Shown: piece by piece, positions 26,695 to 35,472 of the stretch
Layout: every line of letters starts with the position of its first letter
How positions within the stretch are numbered: the stretch's first letter is position 1
Assembly (NCBI GenBank): GCA_902579395.1
Contig: CACHGK010000005.1
Coordinates: 28,481-92,480 of the forward strand
Length of the DNA: 64,000 nt
Origin: an uncultured Alphaproteobacteria bacterium
GTDB taxonomy: Bacteria; Pseudomonadota; Alphaproteobacteria; Methylaequorales; Methylaequoraceae
Reading direction: 5' to 3'
Translations under genes and position numbers: made by a program
Notes under the pieces: generated by a model
Databases searched by the model: none
What the model was told of the DNA's origin: nothing
Seen by the model: the letters and a program-made list of their open reading frames with translations, nothing else

Positions 26695-27627
26695 ATGTTA
26701 AAAATTTTAGTATTAGGTTCAGCTGCTGGTGGAGGTTCTCCGCAATGGAATTGTAACAGCGAAGTAAGTAAAGCTGTAAGAGAAAGAAAAAATGGTGCAT
26801 CACCTAGAACACAATCCTCAATTGCAGTAACTTCTAATGATATTAATTGGTTTTTATTTAATGCCTCGCCGGATTTAGGCTCACAAATTCTTAATAATGA
26901 ACAGATGCATCCAAAAAAAGATTTAAGACATAGTCCAATAAGTGGTGTGGTGCTTACAAATGGTGATGTAGATCACGTAGCAGGATTATTAACTTTAAGG
27001 GAGAGACAGAATCTTTCCGTTTACGCACATAAAAGGGTTCACTCAGTTTTAAAATCTAACTCAATATTTAACGTTTTGAATCCAGAATATGTTGATAGAA
27101 GAGAGATGATGATGAATGAAAAATTTGAACTTATGGACAAAAAAGGTGATGGAGTTGGACTTGAAGTGGAAGCTTTTGAAGTACCAGGTAAGATTGCACT
27201 TTGGCTGGAAGATGAGTCTAAGGGCAAAGATTTTGGAACCCAAGCTGGGGATACTATAGGTCTTAGAATTTCTTCAAAAGAAGCTGGAGAATCTTTTTAT
27301 TATATCCCGGCATGTGCAAGGATGACAGATGATCTAGCTAATAGAATTGAGGGCTCTAAAGTGGTTTTATTCGACGGAACTTTATGGCAAAATGACGAAA
27401 TGGCTTCAAGTAGAGTAGGAGAAAAAACTGGACAAAGAATGGGGCACATGAACAACTCAGGAAATGACGGTTCTATTGAGGCGTTTAAAGATTTAGGTGT
27501 AAAAAGAAAGATTTTTATCCATATTAATACTACAAATCCTATTTTGTTAGAAGATTCAGATGAGAGGAAAATAGTTGAAGAAAATGGATGGGAAGTAAGT
27601 TATGATGGAATGGAGATTGAAGTATGA
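26695..27627 (+). CDS. pqqB: PQQ biosynthesis protein PqqB
   Basis: A metallo-beta-lactamase-fold protein in PQQ synthesis, thought to act as a hydroxylase on the tyrosine-derived intermediate. I chose ATG 26695, behind GAGGGTGAGG, giving the standard N terminus MLKILVLGSAAGGG; an in-frame TTG at 26683 would add four residues. Conserved blocks are SPQWNCNSEVS, TNGDVDHVAGLL (metal site), FYIPACARMTDDL, LFDGTLWQNDEM and GHMNNSG. Its length of 310 residues is typical. It overlaps pqqC by four bases. Confidence 0.96.
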   Translation: MLKILVLGSAAGGGSPQWNCNSEVSKAVRERKNGASPRTQSSIAVTSNDINWFLFNASPDLGSQILNNEQMHPKKDLRHSPISGVVLTNGDVDHVAGLLTLRERQNLSVYAHKRVHSVLKSNSIFNVLNPEYVDRREMMMNEKFELMDKKGDGVGLEVEAFEVPGKIALWLEDESKGKDFGTQAGDTIGLRISSKEAGESFYYIPACARMTDDLANRIEGSKVVLFDGTLWQNDEMASSRVGEKTGQRMGHMNNSGNDGSIEAFKDLGVKRKIFIHINTTNPILLEDSDERKIVEENGWEVSYDGMEIEV

Positions 27628-28406
27628 GTAATTTAGCAGAAAACCAAATTAAAACAGATTCTTTAATGACAAAAAGTCAGTTTGAACAAAGACTTAGAGA
27701 TATTGGTGCACAAAGATATCATGATAACTGTAAGTTCCATCACTTATTGCATTCTGGAAAACTTAATAAAGGTCAGGTACAAGCATGGGCCATAAACAGA
27801 TATTATTATCAAATAAATATTTCCATAAAAGATTCGGCATTAATGTCTAGGATTAAAGATCCATCACTGAGAAGAATATGGATAAAAAGAATTTTAGATC
27901 ATGATGGAAGAAAAGGTGATGAAGGTGGTATTGAGAGATGGTATAAATTAACAGATGGACTTAATCTAGATAGGGAATATATAAAATCAACTAATGGAGT
28001 CTTACCTGCCACGAAGTTTGCCGTAGATGCATATGTTAATTTTGTGAAAGAAAAATCTTTATTAGAGGGTGTAACCTCATCGCTTACTGAACTCTTTGCC
28101 CCAAAAATTCATAAAGAAAGAATTGTTGGTATGCTTGAAAATTATGATTTTATCAATGATATAACTATGGCTTATTTTAAAAAAAGAGTTGATCAAGCAA
28201 CTGATGATGCCGATTTCGTTCTAGATTATGCACTTAAGAATGCAAAAACAAGGGAGGAACAAGAATCAGTCTGTAGTGCACTTAAGTTCAAAACAGACGT
28301 TTTATGGGTAATGCAGGATGCCTTATACCACTCATACATCAACGGTCACATCCCTCCAGGAGCATTCTTACCAGAGGATTTTGATGACAGATATATTGAA
28401 GATTAA
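27624..28406 (+). CDS. pqqC: Pyrroloquinoline-quinone synthase PqqC
   Basis: A cofactor-free oxidase that carries out the last ring closure and oxidation of PQQ. The 260-residue helical protein shows QRYHDNCKFHHLLHSGKL, QAWAINRYYYQINI, RILDHDG and the C-terminal KTDVLWVMQDALYHSYI, all typical. Unlike Methylorubrum, PqqC and PqqD are separate proteins here. The pqqD start lies inside its last codons. Confidence 0.96.
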   Translation: MSNLAENQIKTDSLMTKSQFEQRLRDIGAQRYHDNCKFHHLLHSGKLNKGQVQAWAINRYYYQINISIKDSALMSRIKDPSLRRIWIKRILDHDGRKGDEGGIERWYKLTDGLNLDREYIKSTNGVLPATKFAVDAYVNFVKEKSLLEGVTSSLTELFAPKIHKERIVGMLENYDFINDITMAYFKKRVDQATDDADFVLDYALKNAKTREEQESVCSALKFKTDVLWVMQDALYHSYINGHIPPGAFLPEDFDDRYIED

Positions 28407-28677
28407 TGATAAAACTATTCCCAAATTTCCAAAGCACGTTAGATTTAGACATAATAAAGCAAGGGACGAATGGGTTGTTCTGGCACCTGAAAGGCTTGTC
28501 AAACTTGATCCAATTGCGGTGGAAATTTTGCAGTTGGTTGATGGAGAAAGAGAAGTGAAAATTATAGCCTCTCTATTAAGTAAAAAATTCAATGCACCTG
28601 AGGAAACGATTTTAGTTGATATTATAGAGATGCTTCAAAATCTTTCAGATAAAGGATTCATAGAAGAAAATGGATGA
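28384..28677 (+). CDS. pqqD: PqqA-binding chaperone PqqD
   Basis: PqqD presents the PqqA peptide to PqqE. The chosen ATG at 28384, preceded by AGAGG inside pqqC, gives 97 residues: MTDILKINDKTIPKF, then RFRHNKARDEWVVLAPER, KLDPIAVEILQLVDG and the winged-helix EMLQNLSDKGFIEE. An earlier in-frame ATG at 28318 would add 22 unconserved residues and lie deeper inside pqqC, so I reject it. It overlaps pqqC by 23 bases and pqqE by eight. Confidence 0.9.
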   Translation: MTDILKINDKTIPKFPKHVRFRHNKARDEWVVLAPERLVKLDPIAVEILQLVDGEREVKIIASLLSKKFNAPEETILVDIIEMLQNLSDKGFIEENG

Positions 28678-29815
28678 CGTAAAAGAAAAAAAATTAAAAA
28701 CTGCCTCCGAACATGGAATTCAAGCTCCGTTGGCTCTCTTGGCTGAACTATCACATAGATGCCCTCTTCAGTGTCCATATTGTTCAAATCCTGTGCAGCT
28801 TGAGAAAAAAACAGGAGAGTTAACTACTGACGAATGGAAATCAGTTGTGGATCAAGCAGTTGAGATGGGAATGCATCAAATTCATTTATCAGGAGGAGAA
28901 CCAACAGTAAGACATGATCTTGAAGATATTGTGGAGCATTGCACTAAACAAGGTCTGTACACAAATCTAATAACTTCTGGAGTTTTACTAAATCCAGATA
29001 GATTGAGGAAGTTAGAGTCTCTTGGTCTCGAGCATGTGCAACTTTCGTTTCAAGATACCGAAAAAGAAAATGCGGACAGAATTGGGGGTTTTAAGGGTGG
29101 TCACGAAAAAAAACTTGAAGTCGCTAAATGGGTGCGAGATGTTGAGTTGCCACTTACATGTAATTGCGTGGTTCACAGACAAAATATTGATAACCTAGAA
29201 AATTTTATTCAAATGGCATTAGATCTCGATGCTGAAAGAGTTGAAATAGCTCAGGTTCAATATTACGGATGGGCTTTGAAAAATAGAGCAGCATTTATTC
29301 CAACTCCTGAGCAACTTGATCATGCTACAGAAATTGTAGAGAAGGCAAGAGTTGATTTAAAAGGAAAACTAGTGATCGATTATGTTATTCCAGATTATTA
29401 TGCTAAACACCCAAAAAATTGTATGGGTGGATGGGGTAGACGTTTCCTTAACATGAATCCAAAAGGAGATGTCCTTCCTTGTCATGCTGCAGAGACAATT
29501 CCTCATCTTAAATTTGATAATGTTAGAGAGCACAGCTTGAAATGGATTTGGGAGAATTCTGAAGCATTTAACTTATATAGAGGAACTGACTGGATGCCTG
29601 AACCTTGTAAATCGTGTGATAGAAAGGAAATAGATTGGGGTGGATGCCGGTGCCAAGCAATGGCCTTAACAGGCGATGCTAAAAATACTGACCCTGCCTG
29701 TTCAATATCACCTCTTCACAGTGAAATTTTTTCTATGGCTGCTGAAGAGGCTAGAAGAGCCCCCCCAGAATTTATTTACAGAAGATATGGAGTAAGATTC
29801 AACTCACCAATATAA
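28670..29815 (+). CDS. pqqE: PqqA peptide cyclase PqqE (radical SAM)
   Basis: A radical SAM enzyme that cross-links Glu and Tyr of PqqA. The 4Fe-4S/SAM motif is CPLQCPYC (Cys31, Cys35, Cys38), followed by the HLSGGEPTVR segment. The C-terminal SPASM domain has cysteines in NCMGGWG, DVLPCHAAE, EPCKSCDRKE and GGCRCQAM. The 381-residue length is standard. It is the last gene of pqqABCDE; no pqqF/G peptidase follows, so another protease must release the product. Confidence 0.96.
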   Translation: MDDVKEKKLKTASEHGIQAPLALLAELSHRCPLQCPYCSNPVQLEKKTGELTTDEWKSVVDQAVEMGMHQIHLSGGEPTVRHDLEDIVEHCTKQGLYTNLITSGVLLNPDRLRKLESLGLEHVQLSFQDTEKENADRIGGFKGGHEKKLEVAKWVRDVELPLTCNCVVHRQNIDNLENFIQMALDLDAERVEIAQVQYYGWALKNRAAFIPTPEQLDHATEIVEKARVDLKGKLVIDYVIPDYYAKHPKNCMGGWGRRFLNMNPKGDVLPCHAAETIPHLKFDNVREHSLKWIWENSEAFNLYRGTDWMPEPCKSCDRKEIDWGGCRCQAMALTGDAKNTDPACSISPLHSEIFSMAAEEARRAPPEFIYRRYGVRFNSPI

Positions 29816-29841
29816 TGATTTTGGTTGATAGACATTATCAA

Positions 29842-29876
29842 TTGTCATTGACAAATACTCTCTAAGTCATTAATTA
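29842..29876 (+). promoter_or_regulatory. Promoter region and palindrome upstream of the pseudoazurin gene
   Basis: TTGTCA-T-TGACAA at 29842-29854 is a perfect six-base inverted repeat. Its second half forms a consensus -35 (TTGACA, 29848-29853). The region 17 bases downstream (29871-29880) is AT-rich, with a poor TAATTA at ideal spacing and a better TATTAT at 21 bp. The palindrome could be an operator controlling the pseudoazurin gene independently of pqq. This is inferred from sequence only. Confidence 0.4.
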
Positions 29877-29913
29877 TTATCTATTATAAGAACTTTTTAT
29901 ATAAGGACATAAA

Positions 29914-30345
29914 ATGAAAAATTTTTTTTTAACTCTGTTTTTCTTATTGTTTTCTGGAAGTGCGTTTTCAGCAGATGTTACAATTGAGATGCTGAATAAA
30001 AACAAAGAGACAAAGAAGAGAATGGTTTATAGCCAAGAATTAGTAAAAATTGATGCCGGTAAGTCTATTGAGTGGGTTGCAACAGATAAAGGACATAATG
30101 TTGAGATGCTTGCTGGCCCGGATGGTTATGAACTCCCCAAGAAAACGAAACTTGGTGATAATGTTACCATTAAATTTTCTGTACCTGGAATTTATCTTTA
30201 TCAGTGTTCACCTCATGCAGCTATGGGTATGATTGGTATAGTGGTTGTAGGTGGAGATACATCTAATATGGCTGCTATCGAGTCAAAGAAAGTTACTGGT
30301 AGTAAGTCTAAAAAGAAAGTTAAAAAACTTTTAAGCGAAATATAA
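29914..30345 (+). CDS. Pseudoazurin-type blue copper protein
   Basis: A periplasmic electron carrier. The 143-residue precursor has a signal peptide (1-19, ending in AFSA). Type-1 copper ligands are all present: His61 in GHNVEML, Cys98 and His101 in YQCSPH, and Met106 in the MGM segment. The length and loop match pseudoazurin rather than plastocyanin or amicyanin. Lying between pqqE and the xox genes, it may accept electrons from XoxF or XoxG; that is inference. A lysine-rich tail (SKSKKKVKK) is a little unusual and could aid docking to acidic partners. Confidence 0.9.
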   Translation: MKNFFLTLFFLLFSGSAFSADVTIEMLNKNKETKKRMVYSQELVKIDAGKSIEWVATDKGHNVEMLAGPDGYELPKKTKLGDNVTIKFSVPGIYLYQCSPHAAMGMIGIVVVGGDTSNMAAIESKKVTGSKSKKKVKKLLSEI

Positions 30346-30361
30346 TTTTTTTTTTAAATTT

Positions 30362-30395
30362 AAGGCTCATTATAAAATTTATAATTGAGCCTTTT
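30362..30395. terminator. Bidirectional terminator between the pseudoazurin gene and xoxJ
   Basis: AAGGCTCA (30362-30369) pairs with TGAGCCTT (30386-30393), and the intervening AT-rich bases extend the stem with one bulge. A T tract follows on the plus strand and an A tract precedes it (T tract on the minus strand), so it can end both convergent transcripts in the 50-bp gap. Confidence 0.8.
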
Positions 30396-31268
30396 TCATT
30401 TAACAGGTGCTCTACCTTTTATTAAAGCGTCAGTTGTGCTGTCGGATTTTTTTCTTTTACCAGGTCTTAAACTAAGGGTAGGTATATTGTGTTTTGCTAG
30501 AATTGAATCTATTTCTTTTTGATTTTCTTTAATAAATCTATTAAGTTTTTTCTTCCAGTCTGTTTCACCATCTCTTACACCCATGGTAGTGTAATAATCC
30601 ATTCTACCCCAACCTTGATCGGTTGTTTCTAAAGGTATAAATGTATAGTCATTGTTACTAAGCCCCTTTTTCGTTAAGTAATAAACAGCAATTGGTCCTG
30701 ACATGAAAACTACATCCACCAAACCGTCAATTAAATCTTCAATCATAGATTCGCCTATGACTGCTTTTCTAGGGTCAAAAGTTAAGTTATAAGGTCTAAC
30801 CCTACCCATTAAATTATATCTTTGTAGTACAAATGTCGGAGGTGTGCCAGCTTGAACTCCCAAACTTAAATCCGCTAATTGTGGGTGATTAGGTCTATCA
30901 ACTTCAATGCCATTATCTTTGAGATAAATCATTCCATACGACCATCTCATGTATGGAACTGTATTCAAAACTAAATCATTTCCTGCTGTTATACCAATTA
31001 TTATATCACATTTCTTTTTATTCAAAGTATTTCTGACATATCCGATAACTTGTGGAAAATATTCATACACCACAGGTATCTCTAATTTTTTTCCAAGTAA
31101 CTCCGCAATATCATTTTCAAATCCTTCACCATTTTCATTTGAGAAGGGAAGGTTTGAAGGGTCAGCGCAAACTCTTAAATTTTTAGTATCAACGGCCTCT
31201 ATAGCAGATTCTCTTGCATTGGTTTGGGAACTTAAAACCAATGCGAGAATAACTATTAATAATTGCAT
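30396..31268 (-). CDS. xoxJ: XoxJ: periplasmic binding-protein-like partner of the methanol dehydrogenase
   Basis: A 290-residue exported protein (signal peptide about 1-18) of the family of quinoprotein-dehydrogenase-associated, ABC-substrate-binding-like proteins (MxaJ/XoxJ). It has the SBP-III fold: LRVCADPSNLPFSNENGEGFENDIAELLGK is the usual start (seen as LRVCADPSNLPFSN then EGFENDIAELL), followed by CDIIIGITAGNDLV and DVVFMSGPIAVYYL. Its genetic place at the end of xoxF-xoxG-xoxJ is standard. The role is thought to be activation or assembly of the dehydrogenase. It starts 10 bases after xoxG. Confidence 0.9.
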   Translation of the reverse strand: MQLLIVILALVLSSQTNARESAIEAVDTKNLRVCADPSNLPFSNENGEGFENDIAELLGKKLEIPVVYEYFPQVIGYVRNTLNKKKCDIIIGITAGNDLVLNTVPYMRWSYGMIYLKDNGIEVDRPNHPQLADLSLGVQAGTPPTFVLQRYNLMGRVRPYNLTFDPRKAVIGESMIEDLIDGLVDVVFMSGPIAVYYLTKKGLSNNDYTFIPLETTDQGWGRMDYYTTMGVRDGETDWKKKLNRFIKENQKEIDSILAKHNIPTLSLRPGKRKKSDSTTDALIKGRAPVK

Positions 31269-31277
31269 TTGAGAAAT

Positions 31278-31892
31278 TTATTCTACTTCTTTAAATTTTG
31301 GAAGCTTAGGTAATCTAACACCTCTTCTAATTTTACCTTCAGCTCTTGCTTTAACATATCTGTACATATCTTCGACATGAGGGGCGACGTTAGTATTAGC
31401 ACCGAAAGCAGGCATTACATTTCCTTTTTGGGCACCTTCGGCTTCACCCCTTCCATTCATGATAACATTAAAGAAGTCATCATAGGACAATCCCTCTTGT
31501 AAAGAAACCATCAATGATGGAGCATAAGTACTCCCCATTGCATCTGGACCATGACATACGTGGCACTCAGCATGATAGGCTCTCCAACCTTTATAAGTTG
31601 CGAAATCCATCCATCCATATTGCATTTCTACAAGACTGTCGTCTGCTCTGCATTCTTCAAGTTCTTCTTCAGAAACCATATCCACAGCTTTGTCTTTGCA
31701 TTTTATTTGGATTAAGTTAAGAGGTGTGCCGTCAGCTTTTAGTCTATCACCTTTTCCATATTTAATTATATAGGTCGGGTTATCATCTTCGTCAAAAGCT
31801 GGCTCTACTGCTTCAGGTGTTGGTATTGCCTTAGCGCTGAAACTAACGATTAGAGTTGCAGCTAAAGCGTATTTGTTTAATTTAAAATTCAT
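31278..31892 (-). CDS. xoxG: XoxG: c-type cytochrome, electron acceptor for XoxF
   Basis: A periplasmic monohaem cytochrome cL-like protein. The 204-residue precursor has a signal peptide ending near SAKA (about residue 22), the haem motif CHVCH (Cys110, Cys113, His114) and a likely axial Met160 in GNVMPAFG. It is positioned between xoxF and xoxJ, and receives electrons from PQQH2 in XoxF. The acidic, PQQ-dehydrogenase-docking style and gene order support this over an unrelated cytochrome. It is separated from xoxF by a terminator and 145 bp, so it is probably less expressed. Confidence 0.92.
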   Translation of the reverse strand: MNFKLNKYALAATLIVSFSAKAIPTPEAVEPAFDEDDNPTYIIKYGKGDRLKADGTPLNLIQIKCKDKAVDMVSEEELEECRADDSLVEMQYGWMDFATYKGWRAYHAECHVCHGPDAMGSTYAPSLMVSLQEGLSYDDFFNVIMNGRGEAEGAQKGNVMPAFGANTNVAPHVEDMYRYVKARAEGKIRRGVRLPKLPKFKEVE

Positions 31893-31988
31893 ATTTCAAA
31901 GTCCTAATTAATCATTAAATAAATATTAGTTATTAATATTGTAAATTATATCAAAATCTCAAGAATTTTATCAATTTTTTTTTCAAAA

Positions 31989-32019
31989 AAAAAGCCCGAC
32001 TGAATAAGCCGGGCTTTTT
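31989..32019 (-). terminator. Intrinsic terminator downstream of xoxF
   Basis: On the plus strand, AAAAAGCCCG (31989-31998) and CGGGCTTTTT (32010-32019) form a 10-base stem. Read on the minus strand, the direction of xoxF, the stem is followed by nine T residues (complement of 31985-31993). It begins 19 bases after the xoxF stop, so most transcripts should end here, with readthrough or a separate promoter serving xoxG-xoxJ. Confidence 0.9.
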
Positions 32020-32037
32020 AAAATACTGTTTACGCTA

Positions 32038-33870
32038 CTACGGTAAAGCGAAGACAGTTAATACGCCACCTAGTGCAGTGTGGTTACTTAGTGCAGAATA
32101 TGCACCAACAGCACCCAAACCTGCAGTTGGATCAGTTAAACCAGCAGCTAGACCAATTCCAGCCCATCCACCAACACCTGATAAGATACCAACATATTGC
32201 TTACCTTTATGAGAGTAAGACATGAAGTTACCGATAATACCAGAAGGTGTTTTGAACTTGTATAGTTCTTTACCAGTTTTACTGTTAACAGCTTTAGCAT
32301 AACCTTCTAACGTACCGTAGAAAGTAATTCCACCAGCTGTAGCTAAAGCACCACTCCATACAGAGAAAGGCTCAGGGTTAGACCATACGATCTTACCTTT
32401 GTCAGCATCCCATGCAATGAAGTTACCTAGGTGAGTTCCGCCTGGAGCTGGGTACATTGATAATGTAGCACCAACATAAGCGTTACCAGCTACGTAGTCT
32501 ACCTTGAATGGCTCATAGTCCATACAAACGTGGTTTGTTGGAACCATGAATAAGCCAGATAGTCTGTCATAAGCAGCAGGCTGTTGGTCTTTTGAACCTA
32601 AAGCTGCTGGGCAGATGTTAGTAGTGTTAACATCTTCACCTTGATGTGCAGTTGAATATCTGTCTACTACTTGTGGACGACCAGTTTTCATGTCAACGTG
32701 AGTTGCCCAGTTTACAGCAGGATCATACTTCTCAGCTACTAATAGTTCACCAGAAGCTCTATCCATTGTGTAAGCAAAACCATTTCTGTCGAAATGCACA
32801 AGTGCTTGACGGTTTTTACCTTTTACTTTCATGTCAACAAGAATCATCTCGTTAACACCGTCGTAATCCCACTCATCGTAAGGAGTCATTTGATATAACC
32901 ATTTAGCCATACCATTGTCAGGGTTACGAGCGTTAATAGTCATAGACCATTTGTTGTCACCAGGACGAACAACTGGGTTCCATGTTGATGGGTTACCAGT
33001 ACCGTAGTACAATGAGTTTAATTTAGAGTCATAACCGTAGAAACCCCAAATTGAACCACCACCAATTTTCCATGCATCACCAGGCCAAGTTTTCAATGAA
33101 GAATCTTTACCAATTGGTTTTAGCATAGATGTAGTTTTGTTTGGATCAACAAGCATATCCTTATCTGGACCCATGCTGTATGCTCTCCAAAGTCTTTTAC
33201 CACTGTTGATGTCATAACTTGTCCAGTTACATCTAACACCAAATTCAGCACCAGAACAACCAACACCTACAGTATCTTTGATAATGAAAGGTTGACCTGA
33301 ACCAGTAGACGCAGATACACCATATTTACCAGTACCAGCGTGTAGATTTGTAGTAATCCACTTTTCTTTACCAGTTTTAGCATCTAACGCAATTACTGAA
33401 GTATCAGCAGCGTGTAAAACGATAGTACCATTTGGATGATAGTTAACACCACGGTTTACGTTGTCACAGCACATTACTGAGATAACTCTGTCCATAGTTT
33501 CACCACCAGGATATTTACCACCCTTAACTGGGTTGTATTTCCAAATGATTCTTTGGTTATCATTTAGGTCTAAAGCGTACACAATATTTGGAATAGCTGT
33601 ATGTACATACATAACATCACCAATTACTAGTGGACCACCTTCGTGACCTCTAAGAACACCAGTAGAAAAAGTCCAAGCGACTTTCAAGCTACCAACATTA
33701 CTTTTATTGATTTGATCTAGGTTAGAGTAACGGTGACCAGCGTAATCGCCAGACTGTTGTACCCATTGTCCTGGATCTTTCATCATTTTCTCTAGCTTAG
33801 AGTTAGCACTAACCGCGAACGGAAGGGCTAAAGCAGCAGAAGCAATGATGCTTTTTTTCAAAATACTCAT
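32038..33870 (-). CDS. xoxF: Lanthanide-dependent methanol dehydrogenase XoxF
   Basis: A periplasmic PQQ quinoprotein oxidising methanol (and possibly formaldehyde). The 610-residue precursor has a signal peptide ending near VSA (residue 22) and an eight-bladed propeller. The vicinal disulfide Cys134-Cys135 (VMCCDN), metal ligands Glu209 (GAEFGVR) and Asn293 (TGNPS), and catalytic Asp335 are visible. Asp337 in EWDYDG is the extra ligand that marks lanthanide enzymes; the calcium enzyme MxaF has Ala there. A strong AAAGGAGA Shine-Dalgarno sits eight bases upstream. Its codons are richer in C and G than neighbours, consistent with very high expression. No mxaI-like small subunit gene is nearby. 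Confidence 0.97.
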   Translation of the reverse strand: MSILKKSIIASAALALPFAVSANSKLEKMMKDPGQWVQQSGDYAGHRYSNLDQINKSNVGSLKVAWTFSTGVLRGHEGGPLVIGDVMYVHTAIPNIVYALDLNDNQRIIWKYNPVKGGKYPGGETMDRVISVMCCDNVNRGVNYHPNGTIVLHAADTSVIALDAKTGKEKWITTNLHAGTGKYGVSASTGSGQPFIIKDTVGVGCSGAEFGVRCNWTSYDINSGKRLWRAYSMGPDKDMLVDPNKTTSMLKPIGKDSSLKTWPGDAWKIGGGSIWGFYGYDSKLNSLYYGTGNPSTWNPVVRPGDNKWSMTINARNPDNGMAKWLYQMTPYDEWDYDGVNEMILVDMKVKGKNRQALVHFDRNGFAYTMDRASGELLVAEKYDPAVNWATHVDMKTGRPQVVDRYSTAHQGEDVNTTNICPAALGSKDQQPAAYDRLSGLFMVPTNHVCMDYEPFKVDYVAGNAYVGATLSMYPAPGGTHLGNFIAWDADKGKIVWSNPEPFSVWSGALATAGGITFYGTLEGYAKAVNSKTGKELYKFKTPSGIIGNFMSYSHKGKQYVGILSGVGGWAGIGLAAGLTDPTAGLGAVGAYSALSNHTALGGVLTVFALP

Positions 33871-34306
33871 AAAGTATTTCTCCTTTATTACGATTAATAT
33901 TTGGGCGAAAGCCCGATTACATCGATTGGAATCAAATATAACAAAGGTTATTTGATTTCCTCCCGTTGTTTATATTATGTATGAATAATGCAAATTCAAG
34001 CCAAAAATATGAATGCAATATGAACAAAATATGTTAGATAAATGCATCTATGCTAAAATGTTAATATAATCAATAACATAGTGCAATATTTCTGCAAAAA
34101 AAAAGTTGTGGATAACTTGAAAAAAAATTGGAAAATATGAACAGTAGATGAATGTAAAAATTAACATTTGTTCAGAAATTAAAAAAATCAAGTAAAATCA
34201 TATATTTATAGATCAAAAAAAGCATTGAATTATCACTAATATTTTTTTTATGCGTTTAAATAATGTTTTCGTTACAATTATTGCTAAAACATACTATATT
34301 AAGTGC
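33871..34306 (-). promoter_or_regulatory. xoxF structured leader and divergent intergenic region
   Basis: This is the longest gene-free stretch of the window, between xoxF and the divergent SoxYZ-like gene. On the xoxF strand a candidate promoter is TTGAAT, 16 bases, TAATAT, within 33972-34000. The leader would then contain a long imperfect hairpin (arms within 33928-33960, roughly 14 pairs, followed by an AAAG-type loop) and a GGGC-TTTC-GCCC hairpin (33903-33914). The Shine-Dalgarno (33879-33886) comes next. The remaining part (34000-34250) is very AT-rich with no recognisable gene. A single perfect DnaA-box 9-mer at 34107-34115 is probably chance. Confidence 0.5.
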
Positions 34307-35125
34307 ATGTATTCTTATTTTTATTTTATAGCTGCTTTTCTTTTTTTGTTTTTAACAGGCCAAGTAAAAGCTGAATCACCAGAACCTCTAACATGGAAAA
34401 ATAGTGTCAAAGCCTTAATATATGATGAGGGTGAAGAAATATATGACGGTTCGAGTCTCATGAAACTTGAAACTCCCTACAGAGCATTGGATGCCGCTAT
34501 TGTTCCAATAACTGTAAAATTTAATAACAATCAAAGTGCTTCTAAGTATATTAAATCTCTAATTTTGGTAGTTGATGAAAATCCATCTCCAATTGTTGGT
34601 AAATTTAATTTTTCTCCAAAAACAGGTAACCCATCATTAACCACAAGGATAAGAATCGATAAATATACTTATGTTAGGGCAATTGCAGAGTTTAATAATG
34701 GAGAAAAATTTATGGTTTCTAATTTTGTTAAAGCAGCAGGCGGCTGCTCAGCTCCAAGCTTAGCTGATATGGATGCTGTAATGGCTCGGCTGGGAAAAAT
34801 GAAAATGAAATTTATTAAAACTATGGAAACATCCAAAACAATCAACAAAGCTAGATTTTTAATAAGTCATCCTAATTATTCTGGTTTACAATTTAACCAG
34901 CTAACAAGGGCAGAAATACCTGCACATTTTGTTAATTATATAAAAATTGAGCAAGATGGTGAATTAATATTAGAAGCAACTCCAGATATCTCGTTATCAG
35001 AGGATCCTTCACTTACTTTCCATTACTTAAATACCGGAGGACCAATCAAAGTAACAGTTAATGACAGTGAAGGTCAAAAATTTTCTAAAGAATTTTCAAT
35101 CAGACAGAAATTCTCTAAACATTAA
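34307..35125 (+). CDS. Fused SoxYZ-like carrier protein associated with quinoprotein dehydrogenases
   Basis: This matches the family of quinoprotein-dehydrogenase-associated SoxYZ-like carriers, in which SoxY-like and SoxZ-like beta-sandwich domains are joined. I prefer ATG 34307, which starts directly at a signal peptide (MYSYFYFIAAFLFLFL to VKA); an ATG at 34250 would add 19 residues with no Shine-Dalgarno. The SoxY half ends in the motif AAGGCSAPS, whose Cys (residue 147 of this form) is the equivalent of the sulfur-carrying cysteine of SoxY, but here it is internal. The SoxZ half follows to the C terminus. No other sox genes are present, so its cargo is unknown. Confidence 0.82.
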   Translation: MYSYFYFIAAFLFLFLTGQVKAESPEPLTWKNSVKALIYDEGEEIYDGSSLMKLETPYRALDAAIVPITVKFNNNQSASKYIKSLILVVDENPSPIVGKFNFSPKTGNPSLTTRIRIDKYTYVRAIAEFNNGEKFMVSNFVKAAGGCSAPSLADMDAVMARLGKMKMKFIKTMETSKTINKARFLISHPNYSGLQFNQLTRAEIPAHFVNYIKIEQDGELILEATPDISLSEDPSLTFHYLNTGGPIKVTVNDSEGQKFSKEFSIRQKFSKH

Positions 35126-35472
35126 AAACATTCTAGTTCAGAAGCTGCTTGAGCTCTGAATAATTTATCCATTTTTTCTTTAGATAGGCCTACGCTTTTA
35201 AATGCTTCTTCTCTAGGACTTGCACCTTCCCAAAGTCTTGCTATAGCCTCTGCTTGAGCATACTCTTCGTATGATATTCGTTTTGAGATTTCATCAATTG
35301 CACAAGAACATTTAGCCATAAAATCTCTGTTAGAAGCATTAGAACTCATGCAAGCAAAGACAAATTCTGATCTTGCTAGCGTTGGAAAATCATTTGATTT
35401 AGAGTTATCAGAAAAAAAGAGGACCAATCCAAAAAGCATCAAGGATATATTTCTAGTTTTAATATTTATCAT
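35122..35472 (-). CDS. Small exported cysteine-containing protein, unknown function
   Basis: A 116-residue precursor with an N-terminal hydrophobic signal (about 1-26). The mature chain is helical and has four cysteines (FACMSS, KCSCAID and LECF at the very C terminus), suggesting two disulfides in the periplasm. I do not recognise the family. It overlaps the preceding exported gene by four bases and converges on the SoxYZ-like gene with a four-base overlap, so it is part of the methanol oxidation island by position. Confidence 0.65.
   Translation of the reverse strand: MINIKTRNISLMLFGLVLFFSDNSKSNDFPTLARSEFVFACMSSNASNRDFMAKCSCAIDEISKRISYEEYAQAEAIARLWEGASPREEAFKSVGLSKEKMDKLFRAQAASELECF

Noticed and set aside
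34107-34115. Perfect DnaA-box 9-mer (TGTGGATAA) in the xoxF upstream region
   Set aside because: Only one was noticed, with no dnaA gene and no cluster of boxes; one such 9-mer in 64 kb is close to chance expectation.
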